Below, in pieces: positions 11,809 to 21,741 of a DNA stretch of 64,000 bases. Under the pieces are notes generated by a model. The model made no database searches, was not told the DNA's origin, and saw only the letters and a program-made list of their open reading frames with translations. The stretch is from positions 310,001-374,000 of the forward strand of contig BQMF02000423.1 in NCBI GenBank assembly GCA_027922465.2. The letters run 5' to 3'. Each line of letters begins with the position of its first letter. Within the stretch, counting starts at the first letter, position 1. Made by a program: the position numbers and the translations under genes. The DNA is from Turritopsis dohrnii (Eukaryota > Cnidaria > Hydrozoa > Anthoathecata > Oceaniidae).

Positions 11809-11993
11809 ATAAGATATTCTCCAAAAATTACAAATGGCGTTGGTTTATCAGATGGTGAAGTGATGGAGAGACAGTGGTCAGCTAACCGAAAATTTTGTTG
11901 TATTACGAAGGAACAAACACCTAGCCACCGTTCGGACACATTGTCTTTGGCATTGATTTTCTACGCTAGAAACTCCATTCAATTACTTGGTCT
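11809..11993 (+). CDS. KDZ exon with catalytic SDGE box
   Basis: Starting after TTTTTTAG, the frame reads RYSPKITNGVGLSDGEVMER then QWSANRKF and TPSHRSDTLSLALIFYAR. The glutamate of SDGE is the likely third catalytic residue, and the ERxWS run is a signature of the family. The exon itself shows no stop. Confidence 0.65.
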
Positions 11994-13022
11994 GTTTTTG
12001 AATAATATTGTAATGAAAGTGATTAAGTTTATTAAGTTGTTTGAGGATAACATTTTTATGTCCATTAATGAGGTCGCCGTTTGCCATTCTGGATGGAGAA
12101 GGCTAAGCAATTGCTTGCAACCACTGAAGATGAGCTGACTAAAATTGTGATTTCCTACCAAGGTATTATGTTATTGTTATAACTGTAATGAACCTCGAAA
12201 ATGTAAATTTTAGGCTTTTAAGCGTGCTTTTTGATTTGGATTTGAATCAATAACAAAGTCAATCTTTAGTAGTTAATCGTTCGGTTATTTTGAATTGGAT
12301 TACACAAGAATCAGAACGAAATGCAGACTCTCAGACAGAGCTAGGTATTTCACTGTGCTAATTTTATTAGAATACAAGTAGCTCATTATTTCATATTATT
12401 AATCCATCTTTCAGAAAAGGACTTCACTGCTTACGTTCTCCTTGTGCATGAATGGAATCAAACACAGTATGTGGATGTTTTCTAAGTCTTACTCTTCGCG
12501 TTTTCTGCAATAGCTTTCCTTTAATAAATACATTTTTAGAAATAGAATGGTCATAATTTTGGTCCAAATTCTGACTATTTTACACGTCATACTGAGCTAA
12601 CGAAGTAAGTTACCTTATTTAAAAGAGAAAAGCTCAATCTATCTTAACCCTTCTGTTTTATTCGGAATTACATATTAAAATTGCATTTGTCATTGTTAAG
12701 AATGGATGCCGAACTTAAACGAAGGGGAAAAAAATTGAATATCGTTACACGTTTAAATCCAAACAATGAGGAGTTTAAAGTTATTTTGGAGAAGTCGTAC
12801 GATAAAAGGCGGCTAATTTGTTTGAAACAAATGCACGCGTTATCATATCAACGCTTGATGTTGAGCAACATTCGAAAACGCTATGCTGGTAGGTGATATA
12901 CGATTATACGGATGTTTTAAAAATTTATGAATTTTGATGTTTTAAATATCAAAGCGTTTCACGTTTAATTATTTATTTCAGATGGTCAGAAGATTGTGAT
13001 TAAAAATTTCGAAACAAATCAA

Positions 13023-13563
13023 TAAAAACAATGTCTTGTTGCAATCGAAAATTGACGAATATAACACGTATGCTTTGTTGAGTGGTGAAAAAGTCATTGA
13101 GTGGCGAGAAGCAACCGACTTAGAGAACGCTTTTTGGGATAATGTTATTGGAGATAATTCGAGAAATGTACCTGTAGCGATTAAGCAAAAGTGCGTGGAA
13201 TTATACCAGCTCCAATGCAGGGCGAAGGAAGAGATAGAGATGCTTCAAAAAGAAATGATGTCTGTGCTGGAAACGTATGAGTTGTACGTTAAAGTTTATG
13301 GCGAAGCTTTAAGTAAACTTTCACTTGAAGACTCTCCTGGTATAGCAGCGTGTTTAAGGAAGAAAATTTCCCAGTACACAGTAACTAAGGGAAATTTATG
13401 CAGCGTGTTTTGGAAGTATGTGGATACGTCTAAGTTTGTTTCGCTTGCCGAAAACACAACTACAGAAGTTTATGATGGATACTTAAGCAGCGACTCAGAA
13501 GATGAAAACGAATCCCATATCAACTTTCATGTCCGTTCCACAGAAATATTGGATGATGAATGA
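13023..13563 (+). CDS. KDZ C-terminal exon
   Basis: This long exon encodes a helical C-terminal region starting KQINKNNVLLQSKIDEYNTY and ending in an acidic tail (YLSSDSEDENESH) before TGA. Coiled-coil-like C-termini are usual in KDZ transposases. The upstream part (from 12981) is in another frame, so a frameshift lies near 13005. Confidence 0.5.
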
Positions 13564-13644
13564 AACATTTATTTTCTTTTTCTAGTCTTATTTTTTACTT
13601 ATGGTTTTTACCCCGAGATAACCTCTTCAGTTCTGGAAGGTGTT

Positions 13645-13872
13645 GTTATTTATTGAGGTCCTGCGAAGGAGATCCTAGAGTATTTAAAGCTCTAATTTGT
13701 GCTATGGAAGTTGTAATGAGGCCAACCGCTCAACTACACAACGAAATAGATCCCCTTAGACATCAATCCTGTTGAATGCTAAGTTGTGTAGATTGATTCA
13801 CACTGGTTAGTGAATGAACCCACGACCCTCCGATGAGGAAGCGAGTACTCTACCACAAGACTACAAGTTATC
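13645..13872 (-). mobile_element. tRNA-derived SINE (minus strand)
   Basis: On the minus strand the 5' part has a pol III A-box-like TGGTAGAGTACTCG and, about 30 bases on, a B-box-like GGGTTCATTCAC. A non-tRNA body of about 150 bases follows, ending in a short A/T-rich tail (CAATAAATAACAAC). That order (tRNA head, body, A-rich tail) is the SINE pattern. The B box deviates from consensus and the arms do not fold into a full tRNA, so it is not a working tRNA gene. It abuts the Penelope-like inverted arm. Confidence 0.45.
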
Positions 13873-13905
13873 AGTTACTATTTCGCCTTTTGGCACTTCT
13901 ATTTT

Positions 13906-14467
13906 CATTAAAAAGAGAATAACGAGAAGTTTCATTTTGATTATTTTTCAATTCAATATTTCGTTCTGCATCCGCAGAACATCGTCAGGAACGTTTAACT
14001 GGATCATGAAGACATTACATTGTTAACGAAAATTATTTGTGACGTATGACGTCATTAATAAAGTTTTAGCCGGTACGCATCTTTTTGAATATTCAAGTCC
14101 GGTTTATGTTCTTTTATGAATAACGATTCGCTAATTTTTCTTTTGAATGCAGATTTGTAATTTTTTCCTAATATTTTAAAGTCTTCTAACCAAACTCTGT
14201 GGTGGTTTGTGTTGTCAGCATGCTTCAGCAGGTGTGATTTTTTATCGGATTTGTTGTGTTGTATGACGCGTTTTTGTAATCTACAACTAGTTTGACCGAT
14301 GTAATGGGAGTGACAAGTAGGTTCAGGACATTGTGCGTGATAAACGATGTTGTGTTGGTGTGCTGAATGTGGTTCATCTTTGATTTGAAATTTCGAACTT
14401 AGTTTTTTGGTGTTGTAGATGATGCGTATTTTGTTTGTCGAACATTTACCAATAATGTTTTTCATTT
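13906..14467 (-). pseudogene. Penelope-like element, inverted 3' arm with intact GIY-YIG tail
   Basis: This is the reverse copy of the 3' end of the plus-strand element at 14468-15650. It encodes (minus strand) a 136-codon ORF, 14465-14055, with YIGQTSCRLQKRVIQHNKS and SHLLKHADNTNHH, a GIY-YIG nuclease domain. The two arms, 13906-14467 and 15090-15650, are nearly identical and flank a unique loop with the palm of the reverse transcriptase. Inverted partial copies at one end are known in Penelope-like elements. This arm keeps the frame that the other arm has lost. Confidence 0.75.
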
Positions 14468-15650
14468 GACGGTGTCATGATGGGATCACCTTTGGGACCA
14501 TTATTTGCTGATATTTTCATGAGTGAATTAGAAAACACTATCATTCCAACACTTGGTGACAAAATTCAACACTGGTCAAGATATGTTGATGACACCTTTG
14601 CCTTCATCAAACCAGATACAGAGAAAGAAATTCAACAAAAACTAAACTCCTTTCACAGTAACATAAAATTTACGTATGAATTTGAACAAAACAACAAAAT
14701 TGCTTTTCTTGACGTTTTGATAAAAAGAAAAGAAGATGGAAACATGGAAACGAGTGTTTATAGAAAACCAACCCACACGGACATTTACCTAAATTGGAAT
14801 GCATGTGCCCCCATAGCCTGGAAAGCTGCGACGGTTAAAAGCTTAGTGAAACGTGCACTGAACATTTCATCTACAGACGCAAACGTAAAAACCGAACTAT
14901 CACATCTTAAAAAGGTCTTCACTGAATACAACAACTACCCAATCAAGTTCATTGAAAACATCATCCAAAATGAAATTAATAAAACTGAAACCCAAGAGAA
15001 TGAAATTGTTGAACAACCTTCAACCAAATCTGAAATAGTTAACCTTTCTTTACCGTATGCTGGACAAAAAGGAGAACAAATCGTGAAGAAAATGAAAAAC
15101 ATTATTGGTAAATGTTCGACAAACAAAATACGCATCATCTACAACACCAAAAAACTAAGTTCGAAATTTCAAATCAAAGATGAAACACATTCAGCACACC
15201 AACACAACATCGTTTATCACGCACAATGTCCTGAACCTACTTGTCGCTCCCATTAATCGGTCAAACTAGTTGTAGATTACAAAAACGCGTCATACAACAC
15301 AACAAATCCGATAAAAAATCACACCTGCTGAAGCATGCTGACAACACAAACCACCACAGAGTTTGGTTAGAAGACTTTAAAATATTAGGAAAAAATTACA
15401 AATCTGCATTCAAAAGAAAAATTAGCGAATCGTTATTCATAAAAGAACATAAACCGGACTTGAATATTCAAAAAGATGCGTACCGGCTAAAACTTTATTA
15501 ATGACGTCATACGTCACAAATAATTTTCGTTAACAATGTAATGTCTTCATGATCCAGTTAAACGTTCCTGACGATGTTCTGCAGATGCAGAACGAAATAT
15601 TGAATTGAAAAATAATCAAAATGAAACTTCTCGTTATTCTCTTTTTAATG
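14468..15650 (+). pseudogene. Penelope-like reverse transcriptase with GIY-YIG, 5'-truncated, one frameshift
   Basis: The frame opens inside the reverse transcriptase palm: GVMMGSPLGPLFADIFMSEL is motif B and RYVDDTFAF is motif C with both aspartates. FLDVLIKRKEDG and VYRKPTHTD follow, then a linker and the nuclease (GQTSCRLQKRVIQHN, SHLLKHADNTNHH). A stop at 15254-15256 comes from a 2-base deletion just before the GIY-YIG box; the inverted arm at 14.3 kb has the undamaged version (YIGQTSC). The fingers and motif A are absent because the element begins at the inverted junction 14467/14468. This is a classic dead-on-arrival insertion of a Penelope-like element. Confidence 0.85.
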
Positions 15651-17125
15651 AAGCTTTACGCCCTGAAGAATATCTTCACTTCTATTTTATTTTACAAGAA
15701 ATAGAATTCATACAGGTGCGGTATGTCTTTGCAAACGTAGCTATATATTTGCTATAATATTGAAGATTTCGTATATAAATTCAACTGTAACGATATCATG
15801 TCCATTTTATTTTCATTTAGTTCATATCACAGAGATAATCAAAACTGAATATAGAATCCTTGCTTAATGAATATGAGAAAATATCATTTCACCCACACTA
15901 CCACTTTTTTAATTTAGAATATCCTTTATAAGAATATTAGGCTGAAAATATTGGCAAAAATAAGAATAACTTAAAAATATTGAATATCTGATCGACAAAC
16001 TGAGAAGGTTCGACTGTGTGAACTCACTTTTCCGAAATAACTGCATGTTCCGGGGAAGTAAGAGCCGTCCTAAATCACCGAAGCCAGTTTTTGGAGTAAG
16101 GTGAAAGATTCGACTGTGTGAGTTAGTTCCGCCACGTTCGTTTGGTAAAGCCAAGTTATTATGCACATGTGCGAAGTTATCTCTCTTATAAATCAGTAAA
16201 AATGGTGGAGTGGAAGAGAAATAGCGGTATGAGTTTCCTTACTTATACTAATTAAGAAATAATCAATAATTTAAGACTGGATTGATATTCGACCACTTCA
16301 GAGGCTTTTTATTCTACTTTGGAATAGATCAAACCAATGGATGCTCAGAGGCAAAATTTTTCTATTCTTGATGGGGGAAAGCAAGCAACAAAGTTTCCAT
16401 TCCTTCCTTTTGCACATATACACAGAGAAACTGGAAATTTGGGGACTTAAAAGGAATCGTACATTGAAGGCAGATTCAGGTAATCATGAAAGAAAACATA
16501 TATATTCAGTTGAAAAAGATAACAGATGGTGTATTTACATCATTGATCACATACAATCAATCGTGAAAAAATTTAAGGCTACGATAAAAAATCGAAAGGT
16601 CATATAGATTTTTTCTGCTCAAGGATCTTTTTCATGACATCTAAAATGTTAATAACAAAGCATTAAAAATTGACTTACTTACACTTTTCTGTTAATAATT
16701 ACTGACCTCTTATGTCTTTTGGTAGCTGATTAAAGTTGACTTTCTGGGAAGAAAGAGCTAAAGAAAATTTTAAAAAGTTTTAGCAATGACGTTTTCCATT
16801 TCACAAAATCAGTTTTAAATGTTGTATTCTGTATTGTTCATACGGACCGATGTTTTTGTGTTGTGTGACAAATATGAAATCGTAGGTTTTCTCATTCGCA
16901 AACGGCATTGCAAAAGGAAGGTTTCAATGACAAAAAATGTCCGATATATTAAGTTAATACACATGAGGCAATATTACTTTTCGTGTCGGCTGCTCTTTGG
17001 ATAACTGATTGGTTTTTAAAGCTATATCAGAAAATTTAAGCGTGTTGTGATTATATCTACTACGCAATAAGCCAAAGTTATTTAGTATATTGATCATTAT
17101 CCAACTGTCGAGTTAAAAGAAACTT
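15651..17125. other. Non-coding stretch
   Basis: No gene is recognised. A motif with AGGTTCGACTGTGTGA near 16006 recurs in diverged form near 16107, which may be a short local duplication. No clear terminal repeats or RNA genes were seen. Confidence 0.25.
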
Positions 17126-18674
17126 ACCATCACTTGCATGCGCAACACTTGCTATACTAGTCGTCTGAGAAATAGTCAGGGAGGAAGACGAGGCTAAATA
17201 TATCACATATTCGCGTCATTGTGCTTTGCTGATTTATTTTACCATTACTGATTCTCAAATAACAAAACAAAGTACCACACTCACCAGTGTTTGGTTGAAC
17301 CATCTGTGAAGGTAACGTGCTGACTTGATCAGAAGTATCTATAATCAAATTATTAGAAATTCATAACTTGTAAATGTTCAACGGTTCATCAAACAACTAT
17401 TAATTTCAAAGAAACTTACCATCACTTGCATGCGTAACAATTGCTATACCAGTTGACTGAAGAATGAAAGCTAGTATTACAACAGATTTATATCACTTAC
17501 CATACTGTACCACATGGCTTACATGTTTTTTATAAGCCAGCAAATTTCCAAAAATAGGCTGAGCATGACGTTTGGAATATAACTCTGACAGTCACAAAAT
17601 ATGCTGATTTTCCAAAACAAAATAGATGCAAATGATTATGGTACTTGAAAAAGTCAAAATTAAAGTTTTCAATAGAAAGAAAGATTTGTATGCAACAGAA
17701 GATGTCATAGCTGCATATGCAAATAAAAACGCAACTTTATATTACAACAAAATATCATATTGCTAAATAAAAAAAACATGTATTTCACATTAAACAAAAA
17801 ACTAAAATTGAATCTAAAATTTTGGTTCCATCAATATTGATCATGATTTTTACGGCATCTTTGTTGGTTATTATGAATTCCAATAAATCCAATGTCATGC
17901 TCGATGGATACTTTAGTTAACTTCCACAAGGGAGTCCAATGCATGAAATAACATTGGGAACATATTTTTTGTAAGGAATATGGCCTTTTTTAAACATTTT
18001 CTTGACTCTAATGGTAACGAATCAACAGCAGCATCTGTGAAATAAGATTTTTATTGTACAACTGCAGTGTAATGAAACAACAATAACAACAATAAAAACA
18101 ACAAACAAAGAGACTACTGAAAAAAAAAACATAAAAAAAATAAGAATGAATAATGAATGGTTCCTCGAAGATTGCACATTCCTAAAGGTATAACATGAAG
18201 GTACCATATTTTTCATTGAGAATGGATAAAACTTGTTTACACAATTCATCCTTTTTCGATGAAAATATTTGTGAATTATGCCTCTTTTGCGTTCCACCTA
18301 AATGTAAGTACTTGAAAAAGTGAATGTAATAACAATGGTTAATACTTGTAATGTAACAAGCACTCCTGGCTCCTTTGTGGCTCCTTTAACTTTTGTACAA
18401 AGTAAAAAAAAAAAAAAAATGAAAGAAATAATAGTCAACCTTGAGTAAAGTCAGAAAATTTCATTTCCAAATTGACAAAGTTGTTACTTTCTAAAAACAT
18501 TAACCCCTGCTCTGTTGCAACGGTTTTAGATGCTCCACCTTGGTCTACAATTACTCCCAAAAAGTGACATCCACAGTTTGATAGATCTAACGCCTCAGAA
18601 AAAGAACGTTTAACTATTGGAAAACAGAAAAAAAACTTGCTGTAAAAGGAGCTTTTCAGATACAATTCCAACAT
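17126..18674 (-). CDS. Possible minus-strand multi-exon gene of unknown function
   Basis: Several exon-like segments on the minus strand have good splice borders: about 18621-18440 (KRSFSEALDLSNCGCHFLG, then VIVDQGGASKTV), about 18298-18190 (GTQKRHNSQIFSSKKDELC), 17461-17426 (STGIAIVTHASD, ending gtaagttt), 17341-17288 (DTSDQVSTLPSQMVQPNT, ending gtgagt) and 17165-17130 (TTSIASVAHASD, ending gtaagttt). The first and last of the three small exons are diverged duplicates. No domain is recognised. The exons might belong to the same locus as the HMG-box-like exons near 33.3 kb, before Helitron 1 inserted between them. Continuity was not shown. Confidence 0.3.
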
Positions 18675-18789
18675 ACACTGTTTCTTAGAAGTTTAAGTAA
18701 TCTTTCTGTTTTCATTTTTGTATTCCTGCGTAAGCAAGGAATACTTTGAAACCGTTCGTGTTTTTTTTGTTTTTTTTTTCTTTTTTTTT

Positions 18790-20351
18790 CACTGTCCAAA
18801 CCTAGACCAATTTTTGTCGATGGGAAATAGCCACTCAAATCATTAATGTTCCCAACTTACATTCTTTTTATGATTTAACAGTCTAAACTCACACTATATT
18901 CATTGTATACAAGTACTTTGCTTGAAAAGACTCTAAAAGTGTAAAATATAAGCTCTAGTGAAAGGAATAACTAACATATGGCTAAATCGCAGATGCCAGG
19001 TAGAAATGTTGTTTCATGTGAGTCTTATGCAACGTTCTTAAGTTTTCCGTAGATGTTTTAAAAATGGAAGCGAAGAAGCATGCGTAGATCTGTGAAAGTT
19101 TCTTTATTGAATATATGGATATAGAAGAGGTTGTAGTACGGCTGTAAAACTTTAAAGAATCAAGACCATTTATGATCCTAGCTGATAATCTACGTGAAAC
19201 TAATATTCTTAGTAGTCATTCTTGACAAATAAGCAGTTCTTGATGCTTCAAAACAGATATGAACGACTACCAATACGGTATGTTTATATCGATTTAATGC
19301 GTAAGGTTTCTATTAGTCTTTCTAAATGTAATACAATTTTTTAATTCATGTTCCTAGATAAGCTACCCTGTTTTTATAAAGCTCTGGAATCTTGAAGCAC
19401 AGCTTATCTTCCTCATCAGCTTATACCCATTTTATTAATCAATAGATGACCACTTTTTTAATTGACTAGTCGAATTTAAAACATTGTATGATTTTAAAAT
19501 TTGTATACTATCAAGCTGACGATAAAAAGGAAACACAGATATTTTTATTATTTCGCAAGGCCAAGTAAAAGTTTTTATTATAAAGTTCAGGTACAAACAA
19601 CATAAAGATTTTCATACTGCATAGTTTTAAAAGTAGTATTTTGAAACGTCCACGGAAGAGTGTTCTCTAATGGATTTTTAAACTGACGGTGTTCCTTTTT
19701 AAGCTTGATCTCCCGCAAAATTTTTCAAAGTCTCTTAACGTTTATGATGCTCTCGGGAATGTAATTAAATGAATTAGAAGTTATTACTATTTACGCCACA
19801 GATTTTCCCTTCAAAACTTAATGTGACAAAGTTTTCATTACTTAATTACTTTTTGAAGATGCTTTAGGGAATATAACTACGAATAAAAAAGTTTTTGAAA
19901 AAATCTCTAAATGATGAAAACAGTGCAGTTTATATGAAATAACAAATATTACTTCTTTCACAGCTACAAGATAAACTGTAAAACACAAAGAACATCATAC
20001 CACATTATGCATATTGTTTGAACAAACATTCACCTTTTAAAGCACAGATTATTCTTAACGCAATAATCTTTTAATTAGTTAATTGCTCCTTGAAGATGCT
20101 TTAGGGAGTGCAACTTCGAATGGAAATCTTTTTTAAAAAATCTCTAAATTGATGCAAGACTGAAGTTTTATATGAAACAACAAAGTTAAGTAGTTATCGT
20201 AGCTAAAAGGTAAAATGTAAAATACTGCAAACATCATTCCGCATTATGCATATGGTTTTAAAGCGTGAACTAGCACTCATTTCTTTCTGAAAAGGCCCCA
20301 GAAAGTCTTACAGTCATCCGCAGGAATACTTCTGCCCGGTAGGTCATCTTG
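18790..20351. repeat. Direct duplication R1 (unoccupied copy)
   Basis: R1 begins at CACTGTCCAAACCTAGACC and ends at GCCCGGTAGGTCATCTTG. It is repeated immediately downstream as R2 (20366-21121 continuing at 32519-33079). R1 carries an extra internal copy of a stretch of about 240 bases (near 19840-20070 versus 20085-20270). It contains the uninterrupted version of the site into which Helitron 1 inserted in R2. On the minus strand its right end reads DDLPGRSIPADD, paralleled by DALPGRSIPAHD in R2, so a possible exon was included in the duplication. Confidence 0.8.
19551..19552. other. Paralogous empty target site of Helitron 1
   Basis: Here ACACAGATA is followed directly by TTTTTATTATTTCGCAAGG. 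In R2 the same sequence is split between A21121 and T32519 by the Helitron array. The junction is A|T with no target duplication, as expected for Helitron integration. Confidence 0.9.
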
Positions 20352-20365
20352 TTTTGTTTTTTTTT

Positions 20366-21121
20366 CACTGTCCAAACCTAGACCAATTTTTGTCTAGGGA
20401 AATAGCCACTCAAATCCTTAATGTTCCCAACTTACATTCTTTTTATGATTTAACAGTCTAAACTCACACTATATTCATTGTATACAAGTACTGTGCTTGA
20501 AAAGACTGTAAAAGTGTAAAATATAAGCTCTAGTGAAAGGAATAATTAACATATGGCTAAATCGCAGATGCCAAGGTAGAAATTATGTTTCACGTGAGTC
20601 TTATGCAACGTTCTTACGTTTTCCGTAGTTGTTTTAAAAATGGAAGCGAAGAAGCACGCGTAGATCTGAGAAAATTTCTTGGTTGAATATATGGATATAG
20701 AAGAGGTTATACGGCTGTGAAACTTAAAAGAATCAAGAACATTTATGATCCAAACTAATAATCTACGTGAAACTAATACTCTTAGTAGTTATTCGTGATA
20801 AATAAGCAGTTTTTGATGCTTCAAATCAGATATGAACGACTACAAAAACGGTACGCTTACATCAATTTTAAAAAATGTGTAAGGTTTCTATCAGTCTTTT
20901 TCTAAATATAATACAAATTTCTACTTGATGTTCCTAGGTAAGCTATCCTGTTTTTATAAAGCTCTGGAATCTTGAAGCACAGCTCATCTTCCTCATCAGC
21001 TTATACCCATTTTATTAATCAATAGATGACCACTTTTTTAATTGACTAGTCGAATTTAAAATATTGTATGATTCTAAAATTTGTATACTATCAAGCTGAC
21101 GATAAAAAGGAAACACAGATA
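20366..21121. repeat. Direct duplication R2, left part
   Basis: This matches 18790-19551 of R1 with scattered substitutions and small indels. It stops at base 21121, where Helitron 1 begins, and resumes at 32519. Confidence 0.85.
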
Positions 21122-21195
21122 TCTATATATTAATAGCCGATTCTCTGTCTGTCTGTCTGTCTGTCTGTTTGTTTGTTTGTTTGTTTGTTTGTAAG
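21122..21195. repeat. Helitron 5' terminus with (TCTG)n(TTTG)n microsatellite
   Basis: Immediately after the 16-base conserved start and CGATTC lies a run of about six CTGT units and six TTGT units. The related ends at 32026 and 37565 keep a shorter, imperfect version in the same place, so the microsatellite belongs to the Helitron terminus rather than to the host site. Confidence 0.8.
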
Positions 21196-21741
21196 TCACG
21201 CAAAATGGTAGATTTCGCTTCGAAAGAAATCGGGGATCTGCAACGGAGAGATCGCGGAGATCTGAAGAAAATTAGGGGGTAAAAACGGAAAAAAATGGCT
21301 TCTAAAAAATAGCGATAATTGCATGACATTGTAATATTTTTAACTGAAATATATGTACATGAGTAATATAAGTCAATTTATAACTTAATATTTCAGCAAT
21401 ACTTAAGAATGACCTTTAGTGAATCCACCTTTAAGCGTTTGTTAACCCCCGTTCAATGTCATGGCAACAATTGGAAACTGATCAGGTTTGCTTTTAACAA
21501 ATTTTCATATATTCGCGCGAAAAGAAAGTGAAGAAAGTTGAGAAAAAACGATCATTTCGTTTGCCTAAAGACAACAAAGGAAAGTTGTGTTTGCTTTTTT
21601 CTTTATTGTTGTCTATTTAGCTAGGTAAACTGACAAAAAGCACAAGGCCTGTTGTTTTGTGGTGATAATAAAAATTATATAAATAGATATATACATTCCT
21701 GTATAGATTGTTCTTTTGTTTGAGTTTTTTCTCAACGAGTT

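Larger units (their letters stand above)
9611..13563 (+). pseudogene. KDZ-family transposase, intron-rich, decayed
   Basis: A DDE transposase of the Kyakuja-Dileera-Zisupton type is spread over about a dozen exon-like segments. In order: a cysteine-rich exon (9611-10021), an exon with WPSSPHKPKVTFSFQLLNLL (about 10440-10650), CPACPK (10752-10883), DALFGLVRKSFSGNSALNP (10979-11152), DETGIFGYSCRHEVP (11245-11381), the YDVAC box (11460-11568), FHVYGHKSA (from 11659), the GLSDGEVMERQWS box (11809-11993), MEKAKQLLATTEDELTK (about 12085-12160), and helical C-terminal exons (12681-12891, 13023-13563). Several junctions keep frame (10883/10979, 11152/11245, 11381/11460). Frameshifts are visible near 10498, 10570, 11733 and 13005, and a stop lies in the segment at 10110. 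The order and spacing of motifs are those of the family; the lesions make it inactive. Confidence 0.75.

Noticed and set aside
13800..13872. tRNA gene on the minus strand
   Set aside because: The B box deviates and no cloverleaf forms; a SINE-like body and tail follow.
17412..17461. CRISPR-like spaced repeats with the copy at 17116-17165
   Set aside because: Only two diverged copies with splice borders in a eukaryotic setting; duplicated exon is the better reading.
18022..18297. Minus-strand ORF of 91 codons
   Set aside because: The C-terminal half is a low-complexity run from A/C-rich repeats; only the first part may be an exon, in another frame.
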